Assembly (NCBI GenBank): GCA_946406195.1 | Contig: CAMJJT010000011.1 | Coordinates: 1 to 57,973, forward strand | DNA: 57,973 bases | Direction: 5' to 3' | Origin: an uncultured Bacteroidales bacterium | Lineage (GTDB): Bacteria > Bacteroidota > Bacteroidia > Bacteroidales > Paludibacteraceae | In this document: piece after piece, positions 19,101 through 27,873 of the stretch | Layout: the number at the start of each line of letters is the position of its first letter | Numbering within the stretch: position 1 is the first letter of the stretch | Notes under the pieces: generated by a model | What the model saw: the letters and a program-made list of their open reading frames with translations, nothing else | Told to the model about the DNA's origin: nothing | Database searches by the model: none | Made by a program: the position numbers and the translations under genes

Positions 19101-19238
19101 ACTTTTTCCCCAACTACCCCAATCTGGACCAGTTACCCATACATCAGCCCACACACTACCCACTCCCAAAGCAAACAGCAGCAGGAAAAGGATGAAGGGT
19201 TTCGTCAAAAGAGTAAATAATTTCATTTGGTTTTTCAT
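13110..19238 (-). CDS. Giant InlB-repeat cell-surface protein
   Basis: 2042 residues with a signal peptide (PFILFLLLFALGVGSVWA). The N-terminal part has carbohydrate-binding-like modules (ANTDYTFKVYDEVGY, AGTYLFRYYYED), repeated later (ANTGYTFQVVDRSS, AGKGTYKFIFNI). The middle is built from Listeria-Bacteroides / InlB B-type repeats, e.g. KTGYTFDHWDTAADDSG, ITATPSTGYSFREWDF, YDFGGYYTSVDEG and SGYTFVGWCHDDSYGDDPF. The C-terminus ends with the export-type tail VLIDNNIYIIREGRIYTIQGTLV. It sits at the end of the alpha-glucan locus and probably binds polysaccharide or other cells. The ligand cannot be read from the sequence. Confidence 0.85.
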   Translation of the reverse strand: MKNQMKLFTLLTKPFILFLLLFALGVGSVWADVWVTGPDWGSWGKSDEYKFSDGKLELTLDANTDYTFKVYDEVGYNNNHYRSWDLQSNKITNTVIKYNLDKDNVDGYDLVLHTAEAGTYLFRYYYEDSKYKLSIYFPQSRLVKQKYVYFDARNETNWNSSNFDARFWFKYYDSGSDHGSVDCNKINAVENWVYYALVPDHDYIGQIQLNRLDPSNHNTIWCSSNIALAKDRTSTAQNCLKEETGKADYCSSWTPQWTTYCPPMSTAALSDNSTAKIDWQPNTNDGSTSGKAIWVSTNNSIKVSGSATKAVDDDNMTINYDFKVDGSSAQAGSGSTYSKGSLSNNTTYAITMDAYNTYNGETGTKFTASQTLYYKALDTYSVTHTLSGVSKASGREGDDAAAYHVAYDATYTANTGYYLPSDITVTIGGVTKTKDTDYTWTVTSGTSGALTILTDKIDGDVVVTINGVWRWSVAGSWKVITPGEGDPYWDPDTYAMGTITQVSSDYVCSVEITLPANTGYTFQVVDRSSSPYTWWGNSNDASAPFYMTYGNSTAWGFASDKTKACGITTAGAGDYTFLYNITDGTVTVTYPISYYVTAATAGGGTVTPSSATYMSTSVGGEITATPNYSHYFNGWTSNAGGTFTNASAATTTFKPASAAATVTAAFAERTAFIEGNFQIYNSTRATRTKTGDSWQDASTAIKMTYDSENNRYYLHTYSTPAELAEQLNNAGAFFYVKTSTSSSSIADAATYKAYSSAVQSLTAYGASNKKATGNTEHSFKFTGSEDGYVILYFNGTHVWYELECALSYYGGDGATGDDPASRTYYAYGSNQTAASNTYSKTGYTFDHWDTAADDSGSDYAAGATNVAMTAHEVCLHAQWTAKDYTINLANMEATTAGTPSVTVTFDASTNMTASDPITKPTKTHYDFAGYWTSDNTGVTLDHQLIGADGKWIKDVEGYTSHDGAGNPTWVHDYPISLFAKWTEHEYAVTLAISPDGTGTTSPSSSTTAKYVTASGDITATPSTGYSFREWDFSKTDAVPDIYCADKYTSTSNPVHIHAVHDGTLTANFTPNTYTVSFENLSADAGHKGSLDTTVTYNDTIHMKGRIEVPSKTNYDFGGYYTSVDEGVTLGTQLIDENGNWKKGISGYTGTKEDVASWVYAGHITLYAMWTETPYTITPSVSPAGAGSVNTVTDAHLVTPSSDITATPTNAVWVFDHWTCGTNVGIAGDKGTTDNPVTVTASQNSTITANFKHRYNLLGSKYEEGKGKAEMATGGMPGWTYGSGADFTINSYTAEGDDASVDLSYTCTLEAGTYIFEIHDRQKGESLGRKGDGGGVYALIDGSSVQLRGGTDIDQSIFFYPQHAGQYTFRITYMTKDGNYYYPTVTIERPHQLHFGTGYAGIDNLSSVTSGTTGGTLAVTTSAGSLSNEDWVTYGTDVTYTPSAKTGYTFEGFYTTDAYASRFTQDNPWVHYNVTSDDNVYAKFEEKSTSVTLANDGHGKVQIGGEDATSTTCGVTTTRELTAVPNDGYMFSSWTKTSGDDITISDTGTNPTTLRGQGAGATSGQTVTANFTYRWALKAESAGWGESEFIIGNISTNGSGDVVGYVEISLAANTNYQFTMKDLLTNDIYKNNNTAVQYMTYTTHTDWGFATNYTYNCGITTAGKGTYKFIFNITDKTVTVVYPTSYQVNYGASVGGSVTSVVDGDENAVPNGGYVVAGGSVTYTAAAASGYTFVGWCHDDSYGDDPFTDINPWTNSSVAATSNAYAKFKSTNFVIYRTGDMAEDDRAALDDVESYDGGTISETIEFRMKVRELDTWYTLCLPFEVSAVKVWDEVDGPAYYDIVPYYRSSGTFYTGHYIIRTPEKTTDFPIADFNNWNDPTSPTDYVPSKDVPYIIQWHDSYFTNRYISFFGESGQTIPTSMNQGANTSSDETVNIYGNNCMTSGTVRDAYMLDPDYGSGGAWLRAEVGTDRTVLPFECFIRANATTTAKYRVLRRDMADTPTGWDSVSETEHKTTKVLIDNNIYIIREGRIYTIQGTLVKEGK

Positions 19239-19292
19239 ACTATTTTATATTATAAGGTTTCGTTCGTTGCATATACAAAAGCGGTAAACCCG

Positions 19293-19326
19293 CATATTGG
19301 ATTTACCATGCGGTAAATCCAATATG
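19293..19326. promoter_or_regulatory. 15-bp perfect hairpin with alternative pairing in the giant-gene leader
   Basis: CATATTGGATTTACC and GGTAAATCCAATATG pair perfectly around ATGC/GCAT. On the minus strand the second arm (GGTAAATCC) can instead pair with GGGTTTACC just downstream (near 19283-19291). Two exclusive folds are therefore possible ahead of the giant gene, like an attenuator. A short GCGG/CCGC hairpin plus TTTT follows. Confidence 0.6.
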
Positions 19327-19358
19327 TCAAAGGTCGCTTGTTGTAGGTAGGGGATATT

Positions 19359-19490
19359 TTAATCTCCTATGGTTCCCGGATCGATGGTCTCGGAGGAGAC
19401 AAAGATATCGGGAGATGATCCTGCACACAAATGATTACCTGCCACGCAGGTTTGCATATCTATTCTGGGTTGCAAATAATTCCGTTTCAT
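19359..19490 (-). CDS. 43-residue Bacteroidales-type small peptide
   Basis: Reads MKRNYLQPRIDMQTCVAG and ends IDPGTIGD. The N-terminal pattern M-K-(K/R)-x-Y-x-x-P-x-(I/V) followed by a short Cys/Ala stretch is a common short ORF beside surface-protein genes in this order. It lies between the 462-residue secreted protein and the giant protein, on the same strand. Function is unknown. Confidence 0.6.
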   Translation of the reverse strand: MKRNYLQPRIDMQTCVAGNHLCAGSSPDIFVSSETIDPGTIGD

Positions 19491-19512
19491 AGTATTTTCT
19501 TTTTTGATGTTA

Positions 19513-20901
19513 TTAATGAATCTGCGCTCCTTGTGCGTTAAACTGTTTATCCTGATTCAGGATGATCAATTGACCGTCGCGGAGTATTTTATTGGTGATT
19601 GGTAATTGGTCATTGGTGATTTGGTCGATAGCTTGCGGAGAACGATTCACGCTCATACGGCGACGTGCACCGGCAGCAGGTACCGATTCATCGAACTCGC
19701 TCATGAGCGAGAAATCAAAGTAAGCACGGTAGGCTCCCACCTTGGAATCATTGACCAGATAGAGCATGTTATCATGCAGGATATAGTTATTCTCATTATT
19801 GTCAATATCCGCTACTACATACGATCCGATCAGGCCATTCGAATGGCTGTTATCCGGTTCGCCCTTATATTCACCCTCATTATACAGCACCATGATCGGA
19901 GCTGTAGCGCGGAAGAGATAAGGCACGGCGGCTTCGATAGCATTCACCGACTCAATAACGATACCTACCGGTGCATTATTCTCCAGTTCTTTACCTGCCA
20001 CGCGGTAGAACTCAGCGCCGGCAAACTGCGGTGAACCCATCGGGAGGCATACCGTACCATAGTCGCCTACAGACAGACCGTCACGGGTAAAGAACGGGAT
20101 ATTATGATACGCCCAGTAACGAACACCTACTGCGTCCGTTCCTGCCGGTTCATTGCCATCCACGAGCGGAAGCACGCGCTCCGTGATCGAATAATTGCAA
20201 TAATACAAGCGTTCCGCACCGGCGGGTATGTCATAGACGCTGTATTCGCCATTATTACCATTGTAATTCGTGATGACCCAAACGAGGGCATTCTCCCATG
20301 CTTCCGAATCCACATACCAGAGGTTGGTTCCTTCGAGCCGGGTCATCGGCCATGTAGCGGCATAATCGCCGGCTCCTGTGAGCGCGTCGCGACCAATACG
20401 CACATAGACATTATCCCACTGCGTTTTGGAGTTATCAAACCATATACGGTTACCGGCAGTACTGCTGATAAAGGGGAAATCGGCCATATAATCGGTATTC
20501 CATCCGTAGAACAGTTTGTTCTCGAAATCGGCTTTTACGATCCAGTGACCATCATTGGTCTCGGGAGGCCAGAAGGTATAGGAATCAAGCACTTTGCTAT
20601 CGCCATTATAGGCATCAAATGTCATCTGGGCAAAACCACCCCAGCAGATCCATACATCGCCGAAATAGACGGCTTTGTTGTCATAGACGGCGTCGGACTT
20701 GGCGAAGGTATACTGATCCCAGTTGCCTTCGTCAGCATCGTCTCCGTTCCAGCGTTTGAGGGACACTTTGAGGGTATAGTCATGCGACCATTCGCTCCAT
20801 AACGCTTCGGGAGCAACGAACATGTGTACGGGTTCCCAGTTCTGTGCCCATATACTCATCGAGCAAAGGGCTACGAGTACAAAAAGAAATGTCTTTTTCA
20901 T
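19513..20901 (-). CDS. Secreted protein of the alpha-glucan locus, possible glycan-binding
   Basis: 462 residues from MKKTFLFVLVALCSMSIWA (start 20901; an upstream in-frame ATG at 20931 lies inside the stop region of the GH97 gene). Trp/Tyr-rich segments (WWICWGGF-like, WFDNSKTQWDNVYVRIG, GTNLWYVDSEAW) resemble starch-binding modules. The C-terminus carries an export-type tail (KILRDGQLIILN). Just before it, residues coded by 19590-19627 (DQITNDQLPITN) are written in an ATTGGTGATTGGTA repeat, suggesting an in-frame repeat insertion in the linker. The role is inferred from its place in the locus. Confidence 0.6.
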   Translation of the reverse strand: MKKTFLFVLVALCSMSIWAQNWEPVHMFVAPEALWSEWSHDYTLKVSLKRWNGDDADEGNWDQYTFAKSDAVYDNKAVYFGDVWICWGGFAQMTFDAYNGDSKVLDSYTFWPPETNDGHWIVKADFENKLFYGWNTDYMADFPFISSTAGNRIWFDNSKTQWDNVYVRIGRDALTGAGDYAATWPMTRLEGTNLWYVDSEAWENALVWVITNYNGNNGEYSVYDIPAGAERLYYCNYSITERVLPLVDGNEPAGTDAVGVRYWAYHNIPFFTRDGLSVGDYGTVCLPMGSPQFAGAEFYRVAGKELENNAPVGIVIESVNAIEAAVPYLFRATAPIMVLYNEGEYKGEPDNSHSNGLIGSYVVADIDNNENNYILHDNMLYLVNDSKVGAYRAYFDFSLMSEFDESVPAAGARRRMSVNRSPQAIDQITNDQLPITNKILRDGQLIILNQDKQFNAQGAQIH

Positions 20902-20930
20902 AATTTTAAAAATTTTAAGATTAGTATTCA

Positions 20931-23129
<2,199 letters not shown>

Positions 23130-24875
23130 TTATTTTTCAATTACAATCATGGTCCAATAATGGAGATAGGGGATAGTGAAGGTGAGGATGCCGCTGTCAT
23201 AACTCATCTCCGGTTCAACCGGCAGACCGGCCTTGTGATCCGGAGAAGCGACATAGACCTTGGTCGGTTGCGCAGGCATCGCCAGTTGTACCCGGATATT
23301 CTCAAAGACCTTCGGGTTTCCCTGGTCGGCATTATTATCCACCCAGTTGGTATGTTTGGCACCATCAAAATTAAGCAAATGGATCACCTGTTTGTCCGCG
23401 AAGTTTTTTCCGACCGTAGCTACCGAACCTGTCACAGGCGGCCATTGATTGAAAGAGGTCTCGCCATTAGGAGCCGTCACATCCGCGCCTATCCATTCTC
23501 CTCCGTCCCGCAAGAGGTTCTCATAGGCGGTGATGAAGTCATAATAATGAATCATCGCCTGGTGCAGGTCGCTATTCATACTGAGGTTGTCATTGGGGAA
23601 ATACTCGGTAGTGAGCATATGTTCACCCAATTGGAGCATGGCGCCGCCCCATGCATGAATAGATGCGGTTGTGAGCAATACACCATGGGTATTGAAATAC
23701 CCTCTTCCCCGTTCGCCGGTCTTATAATCCATATAAGCGGCAAGGACGGTTTTCTTACCTCCGCCCATTCGGTCATTATCGGTAATGATCGTGCTAAGAG
23801 GAGAATAACCGATGGTATCCCATACCTCGGTATAGAGAAAATCGACAGCGCTATTGGCGATAAACTCCTGTCCATACTGACCCACAGCGTTCATGACGAT
23901 ACGCTTTTCCGGTTGCGCAGTCTTCATCGCTTGGATAAACGGTGCGTAACCATCCGCCAGTTCCACATAATTACCCGTATAATCATATACATCATAACCG
24001 CGATAACCAAGTTGGTCAATCTGATAACCGTCAAAATCAAACACCTGATATACCTCGTTATGCTGCGCTACGAGGTAGTTCTGCCATTCCTTATTCGCCG
24101 GATTAACGAGATAGATACTGCTCTTGAAAGGCGAGGAAAGAGGGTGCATATCGGGCGTGAGGTGTCTTCTATCCTTGAAGACATGCCACTCGCGCTTCAC
24201 GCCATCTTCGATGGCATCATCCAATGCACCGTACGCCAGGTTATAGAACAGACATTGCATACCGCGCTGATGGGCATTGGCGATATATCCGTCAATCGTG
24301 GTGCGATAGCAATTCCGGGAGATGATATCTGTCCATACATCCATGGGTTGGATAGCGGTACCTGCCAGCGGATGATGGTGCTTCCAATGCCAATCCTGGA
24401 ACTGCACATAATTGATATGATAGCGATTAAGTTTCTCCACCTGCGCCTCTATCTCCGATTCGGACATATTTCCGTAAGCAGAGAGAAAACCGTTACGCGG
24501 GAAGCGGGTCGGTTCGCTACTCACATCCACACCGATCGTGGAATAGATATGTCCGTCTGCGCCTACGATACCTACCATATAACCCTTGTAGTCCTCCGCA
24601 GGCGGTTGCCAAGTCCATTCCAGCGATGCGAGCGGTTCTTCCATGAGGAGTTGGCCCTGATGGAAATAGCGTACCGTGCATGTTGCATCCGGGAACTTAT
24701 TCAATCGGAAAGAGACCGCTTCTCCCGGCTTATAGCAGGCTTTATTCGAGGTGAAGACCCATTCCTGATAACCGGCACCGGGAGTGATCGGATCATTAGC
24801 CGTTCCTATCAGATTGCATGCTTGCATCAACAGCGAGCAGATCACAAAGAGCATTGTCATTTTTATCGTTTTCAT
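23130..24875 (-). CDS. GH66 dextranase-family lipoprotein
   Basis: 581 residues with a lipobox (LLMQAC, C20). GH66 enzymes are endo-dextranases or cycloisomaltooligosaccharide glucanotransferases acting on alpha-1,6-glucan. The nucleophile Asp is in GYQIDQLGYRG (about 289) and the acid/base Glu in DFLYTEVWD (about 349). The N-terminal Ig-like domain (CYKPGEAVSFRLN) is typical. I see no large insert of the CITase type, so dextranase is the better call. Its ATG overlaps the SusE/F stop by 4 nt. Its presence points to dextran-like substrate for the whole locus. Confidence 0.9.
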   Translation of the reverse strand: MKTIKMTMLFVICSLLMQACNLIGTANDPITPGAGYQEWVFTSNKACYKPGEAVSFRLNKFPDATCTVRYFHQGQLLMEEPLASLEWTWQPPAEDYKGYMVGIVGADGHIYSTIGVDVSSEPTRFPRNGFLSAYGNMSESEIEAQVEKLNRYHINYVQFQDWHWKHHHPLAGTAIQPMDVWTDIISRNCYRTTIDGYIANAHQRGMQCLFYNLAYGALDDAIEDGVKREWHVFKDRRHLTPDMHPLSSPFKSSIYLVNPANKEWQNYLVAQHNEVYQVFDFDGYQIDQLGYRGYDVYDYTGNYVELADGYAPFIQAMKTAQPEKRIVMNAVGQYGQEFIANSAVDFLYTEVWDTIGYSPLSTIITDNDRMGGGKKTVLAAYMDYKTGERGRGYFNTHGVLLTTASIHAWGGAMLQLGEHMLTTEYFPNDNLSMNSDLHQAMIHYYDFITAYENLLRDGGEWIGADVTAPNGETSFNQWPPVTGSVATVGKNFADKQVIHLLNFDGAKHTNWVDNNADQGNPKVFENIRVQLAMPAQPTKVYVASPDHKAGLPVEPEMSYDSGILTFTIPYLHYWTMIVIEK

Positions 24876-26350
24876 AATTTCTCAAAGGATATAGTTTCAC
24901 GGGTAGCGTCGATCGTGATCCGATAGATACCTTGTTCAGTAATGAGCCATTTATTATCCGGATTGCCGGCATGCGCATCGTATGTACCATTCAAGGTCGG
25001 AGCGCAATCGGGAACAGGTGCAAAGAGCATCTGACCGGTCCAGTCAGTATTATATTCGGTCGGGAACTTAATCTGTCCCTCCTTGAGCGTGCCTTGCCAT
25101 GTGAAGATATTCCAATCGGAAGCAGAGGGTGTCAATTCCGCTATGTTATCCCAAGACCAGCCGTTAGGCGCAGCACTACCTATCATATAAACATGCGTGT
25201 ATACAGGTTGTACAATCTCTTTTCCTTCCGATTCGATGCGGATCGATTTATCCAGCATGTGTATCGTGACGGTGTACTGAGCGGTATAAGGGATGAGCCA
25301 TTTCAGATCCAGCGGATCATCCGGTCCTTCTCCTTCGCGGTACAGGATATGCCGTGCATCCTGCGGATGGCGTACATAGCAGGGCAGCCACTCATCCGGT
25401 TGGACAAGGAATTTGATTTCTCCTGCGGTCAGTTCGCCGCTCCAGGTGAAGACTGTGTCTTCCCCTATCACCTCCGCCAGCATGATCTGCGAGCGGTTGG
25501 CATCCCATCCGTATCGGGTAGCACTACCCACCATGTACAGCACAGGTCCATAATCCGGTTCGGGTGTGAGAGGCGTGATGGAGATCGTCAGATCGCGGGT
25601 ATTACACTCGATGATATAATTGCCCTCATACCTGATTTTCCACGTGTTATCCGGATGTTCGCTGTCGTCATCGCTCAAGCGCAAGGCCATCTTATTCGGA
25701 TCATTGCTGTCACGGACATAACAGGGGTTCCAGTCCTCCGTAGTGGTGAGGAACTTAAACTCTCCTTTCTTCAACGCTCCCGACCAGCGGAAGAGGTCTT
25801 TATTCTCCACATCGGAGAGGATACGAACCGCTTTGTCCCTGCTCCAACCGTAAGGAGCGGCCGTACCTATGAGATAGAGCAGTTGTTTATGGAAGGTGGA
25901 TACAAGCAGGAGTTTTTCCGGTGAGGTTTGGATTTCACCTGTCATCACCACTTCGGCCTGCAATTGACAACGGATATGGTAGAAACCATCGGAAATATCT
26001 ATATCACGTCCCTCCACGATGCGCAGGATACTATCATTCAACTGATCATGGGTCAAGGTAAGCATTCTACCTTCTTTCTTGTCTATTTCCCATGCGGCGG
26101 TGGTGTCGCCAATCGTGAGCAAGAGCGTGTATCGGATAGCGGAACCCGTACCATGGTTCGTACCGCTGGTCCATTTGAAAGTCAACGCACTCTCGTCCAA
26201 CTGGTTCTGCGTCAGATAAACCGTGTCCGCAGAGAGGGTGAGCAATAGATCCGCTTCGGGGAATTGCTCTGCTGCGTTCTCGCAACCGATGCATAGTACG
26301 GCGATGGCCATTAACCAAGAGCCGATAACCGATAATGTTCTGTTCTTCAT
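24872..26350 (-). CDS. SusE/SusF-type glycan-binding lipoprotein
   Basis: 492 residues with lipobox LCIGC. An N-terminal SusE-type Ig domain (DLLLTLSADTVYLTQNQ) is followed by three similar CBM units, each with the pattern YxIGxAxxYGWxxD ... FxWxGxLxxGExKFL. These surface lipoproteins hold glucan near the SusCD pore. It lies between SusD and GH66 in the locus, 1 nt from the SusD stop and overlapping GH66. The three-repeat layout follows SusF. Confidence 0.88.
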   Translation of the reverse strand: MKNRTLSVIGSWLMAIAVLCIGCENAAEQFPEADLLLTLSADTVYLTQNQLDESALTFKWTSGTNHGTGSAIRYTLLLTIGDTTAAWEIDKKEGRMLTLTHDQLNDSILRIVEGRDIDISDGFYHIRCQLQAEVVMTGEIQTSPEKLLLVSTFHKQLLYLIGTAAPYGWSRDKAVRILSDVENKDLFRWSGALKKGEFKFLTTTEDWNPCYVRDSNDPNKMALRLSDDDSEHPDNTWKIRYEGNYIIECNTRDLTISITPLTPEPDYGPVLYMVGSATRYGWDANRSQIMLAEVIGEDTVFTWSGELTAGEIKFLVQPDEWLPCYVRHPQDARHILYREGEGPDDPLDLKWLIPYTAQYTVTIHMLDKSIRIESEGKEIVQPVYTHVYMIGSAAPNGWSWDNIAELTPSASDWNIFTWQGTLKEGQIKFPTEYNTDWTGQMLFAPVPDCAPTLNGTYDAHAGNPDNKWLITEQGIYRITIDATRETISFEKL

Positions 26351-26351
26351 A

Positions 26352-27857
26352 TTACCATCCGGGGTTTTGCGTTAATAACTCATTAGCCTCTCGCTCCTGC
26401 AAAGGGATAGGGAACAGGAGATGTTTCTGCATGGCTGCGGTCTTACCGATCGAATGCAAGAAACGGATCGCGTAGTTGTCCTTATAGCGTAACATATCAA
26501 ACCAGCGATGTCCTTCGAACGCGAGTTCGATACGACGCTCATGGATGATTGCCTCCCGCATCATTTCCGGTGTCAGGCCCTCTATCTGGGAGCGGTCGGT
26601 CAGTCCGGCACGCTTGCGCACCTCGTAGAGCGGTTCCACTGCATCTTCGGTTCTACCCAACTCATTAAGCGCCTCCGCTTTCATGAGCAGTACATCCGCA
26701 TAACGGGTAATGATCCAGTTCTGACTAGAGGTGTTATAATCCGGCGATTGCGCTTTGGTGAGCAGGAACTTACGGACATTATAGCCTGTAGTGGACCATA
26801 TACCGGTATAGGTATATCCGTCAAAGAGCGGACAGCCGGTATAGAAAATCGTTGCGTCCTTACGCAAGTCACCCGGTTCATACTGGCTAACGAACTCCGC
26901 CGTAGGTTGGTTCCAACCATAGCAACCGGCTGCCATACCGGAGTTACGCGGACCTTGATAGGTACTAATCCATGAAGCTTGGTTCTCATTGGACCAGAAA
27001 TCATAATTGGTCTTCCCGTAATACTGCACCTCAAAGATAGACTCCACCCCGTTCTGCTTGGCGGGGTTGTAGTTATCCGCATAATTATCCGCCAGATGAT
27101 AGCCCAATTCGCCGACCTCGTTGCATAGACGAAGTACTTCGGTGTACTTTGCGGACGAGGGTTGATAAGTCATATATACCCTTGCCAGCTCGACCATCGC
27201 AGCCTCTTTGGTAGCCCGACCGAGATCCTTGCTGCCATACTGGCTGCGGATAGGCAATAAGATGATTGCTTGTTTCAGATCCTCCGTGATCAACTCATAG
27301 ATCTCATCCACCGATGCACGCGGCATCTTAAGCGGACTATCCGAGGTGAGGGGTTCGGTAGGCATAGGGACACCGCCGAACAGGCGTACTAATATAAAAT
27401 AGTAATGCGCGCGCAGGAAATATGCCTCTCCCAACAAACGATTCTTGAGGTCTTCATCAATCTGCATATCCGGCACATTCTTGAGTACGAAGTTACAGCG
27501 CAAGATACCGGGCGAAGGTCCACGCCACAGATCCAACGCAGCGAAGTTATCGGATGTGGCGATGAAATTGGCCATCTCTATCGTCTCCAGTCCGTCGGAA
27601 CCGCCTCCGGCTCCTACCACACTCTCGCCGGCAATGATATCCAGCGTCCATATACGCATGTTATATAACTTAGGCCATTGAAGGGGTTGGTAGCATGCAT
27701 TGACAGCAGCTACGGCATCCGCCTCCGTCTGAAAACCATTGGTGGTATCCACCGAGTCCCAAGGTTTGCGATCCAGGAAGTTACAGGAAGTGAATGTTAT
27801 CATAAGAATGATAACCATTGAAAATTGAAAATTGAAAATTGAAAATTTATTTTTCAT
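26352..27857 (-). CDS. SusD/RagB-family glycan-binding lipoprotein
   Basis: 501 residues. The lipobox is TFTSC, followed by NFLDRKPWDSVDTTNGF, the usual SusD start. Helical TPR-type repeats occur in the middle (RNRLLGEAYFLRAHYYFILVRLFGGVPM) and the C-terminus has the family pattern RIELAFEGHRWFDMLRY and PIPLQEREANELLTQNPGW. It caps the SusC pore. The signal peptide is odd: residues 4-14 (KFSIFNFQFSM) are written in an AAAATTG repeat (27817-27848), so a simple repeat forms part of the export signal. Confidence 0.93.
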   Translation of the reverse strand: MKNKFSIFNFQFSMVIILMITFTSCNFLDRKPWDSVDTTNGFQTEADAVAAVNACYQPLQWPKLYNMRIWTLDIIAGESVVGAGGGSDGLETIEMANFIATSDNFAALDLWRGPSPGILRCNFVLKNVPDMQIDEDLKNRLLGEAYFLRAHYYFILVRLFGGVPMPTEPLTSDSPLKMPRASVDEIYELITEDLKQAIILLPIRSQYGSKDLGRATKEAAMVELARVYMTYQPSSAKYTEVLRLCNEVGELGYHLADNYADNYNPAKQNGVESIFEVQYYGKTNYDFWSNENQASWISTYQGPRNSGMAAGCYGWNQPTAEFVSQYEPGDLRKDATIFYTGCPLFDGYTYTGIWSTTGYNVRKFLLTKAQSPDYNTSSQNWIITRYADVLLMKAEALNELGRTEDAVEPLYEVRKRAGLTDRSQIEGLTPEMMREAIIHERRIELAFEGHRWFDMLRYKDNYAIRFLHSIGKTAAMQKHLLFPIPLQEREANELLTQNPGW

Positions 27858-27873
27858 ACTTGATCCTCCTGCT

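Noticed and set aside
23160..24926. 588-codon open frame antisense to GH66
   Set aside because: It exactly shadows a confident GH66 gene and its translation has no protein family features; it results from the codon use of the real gene.
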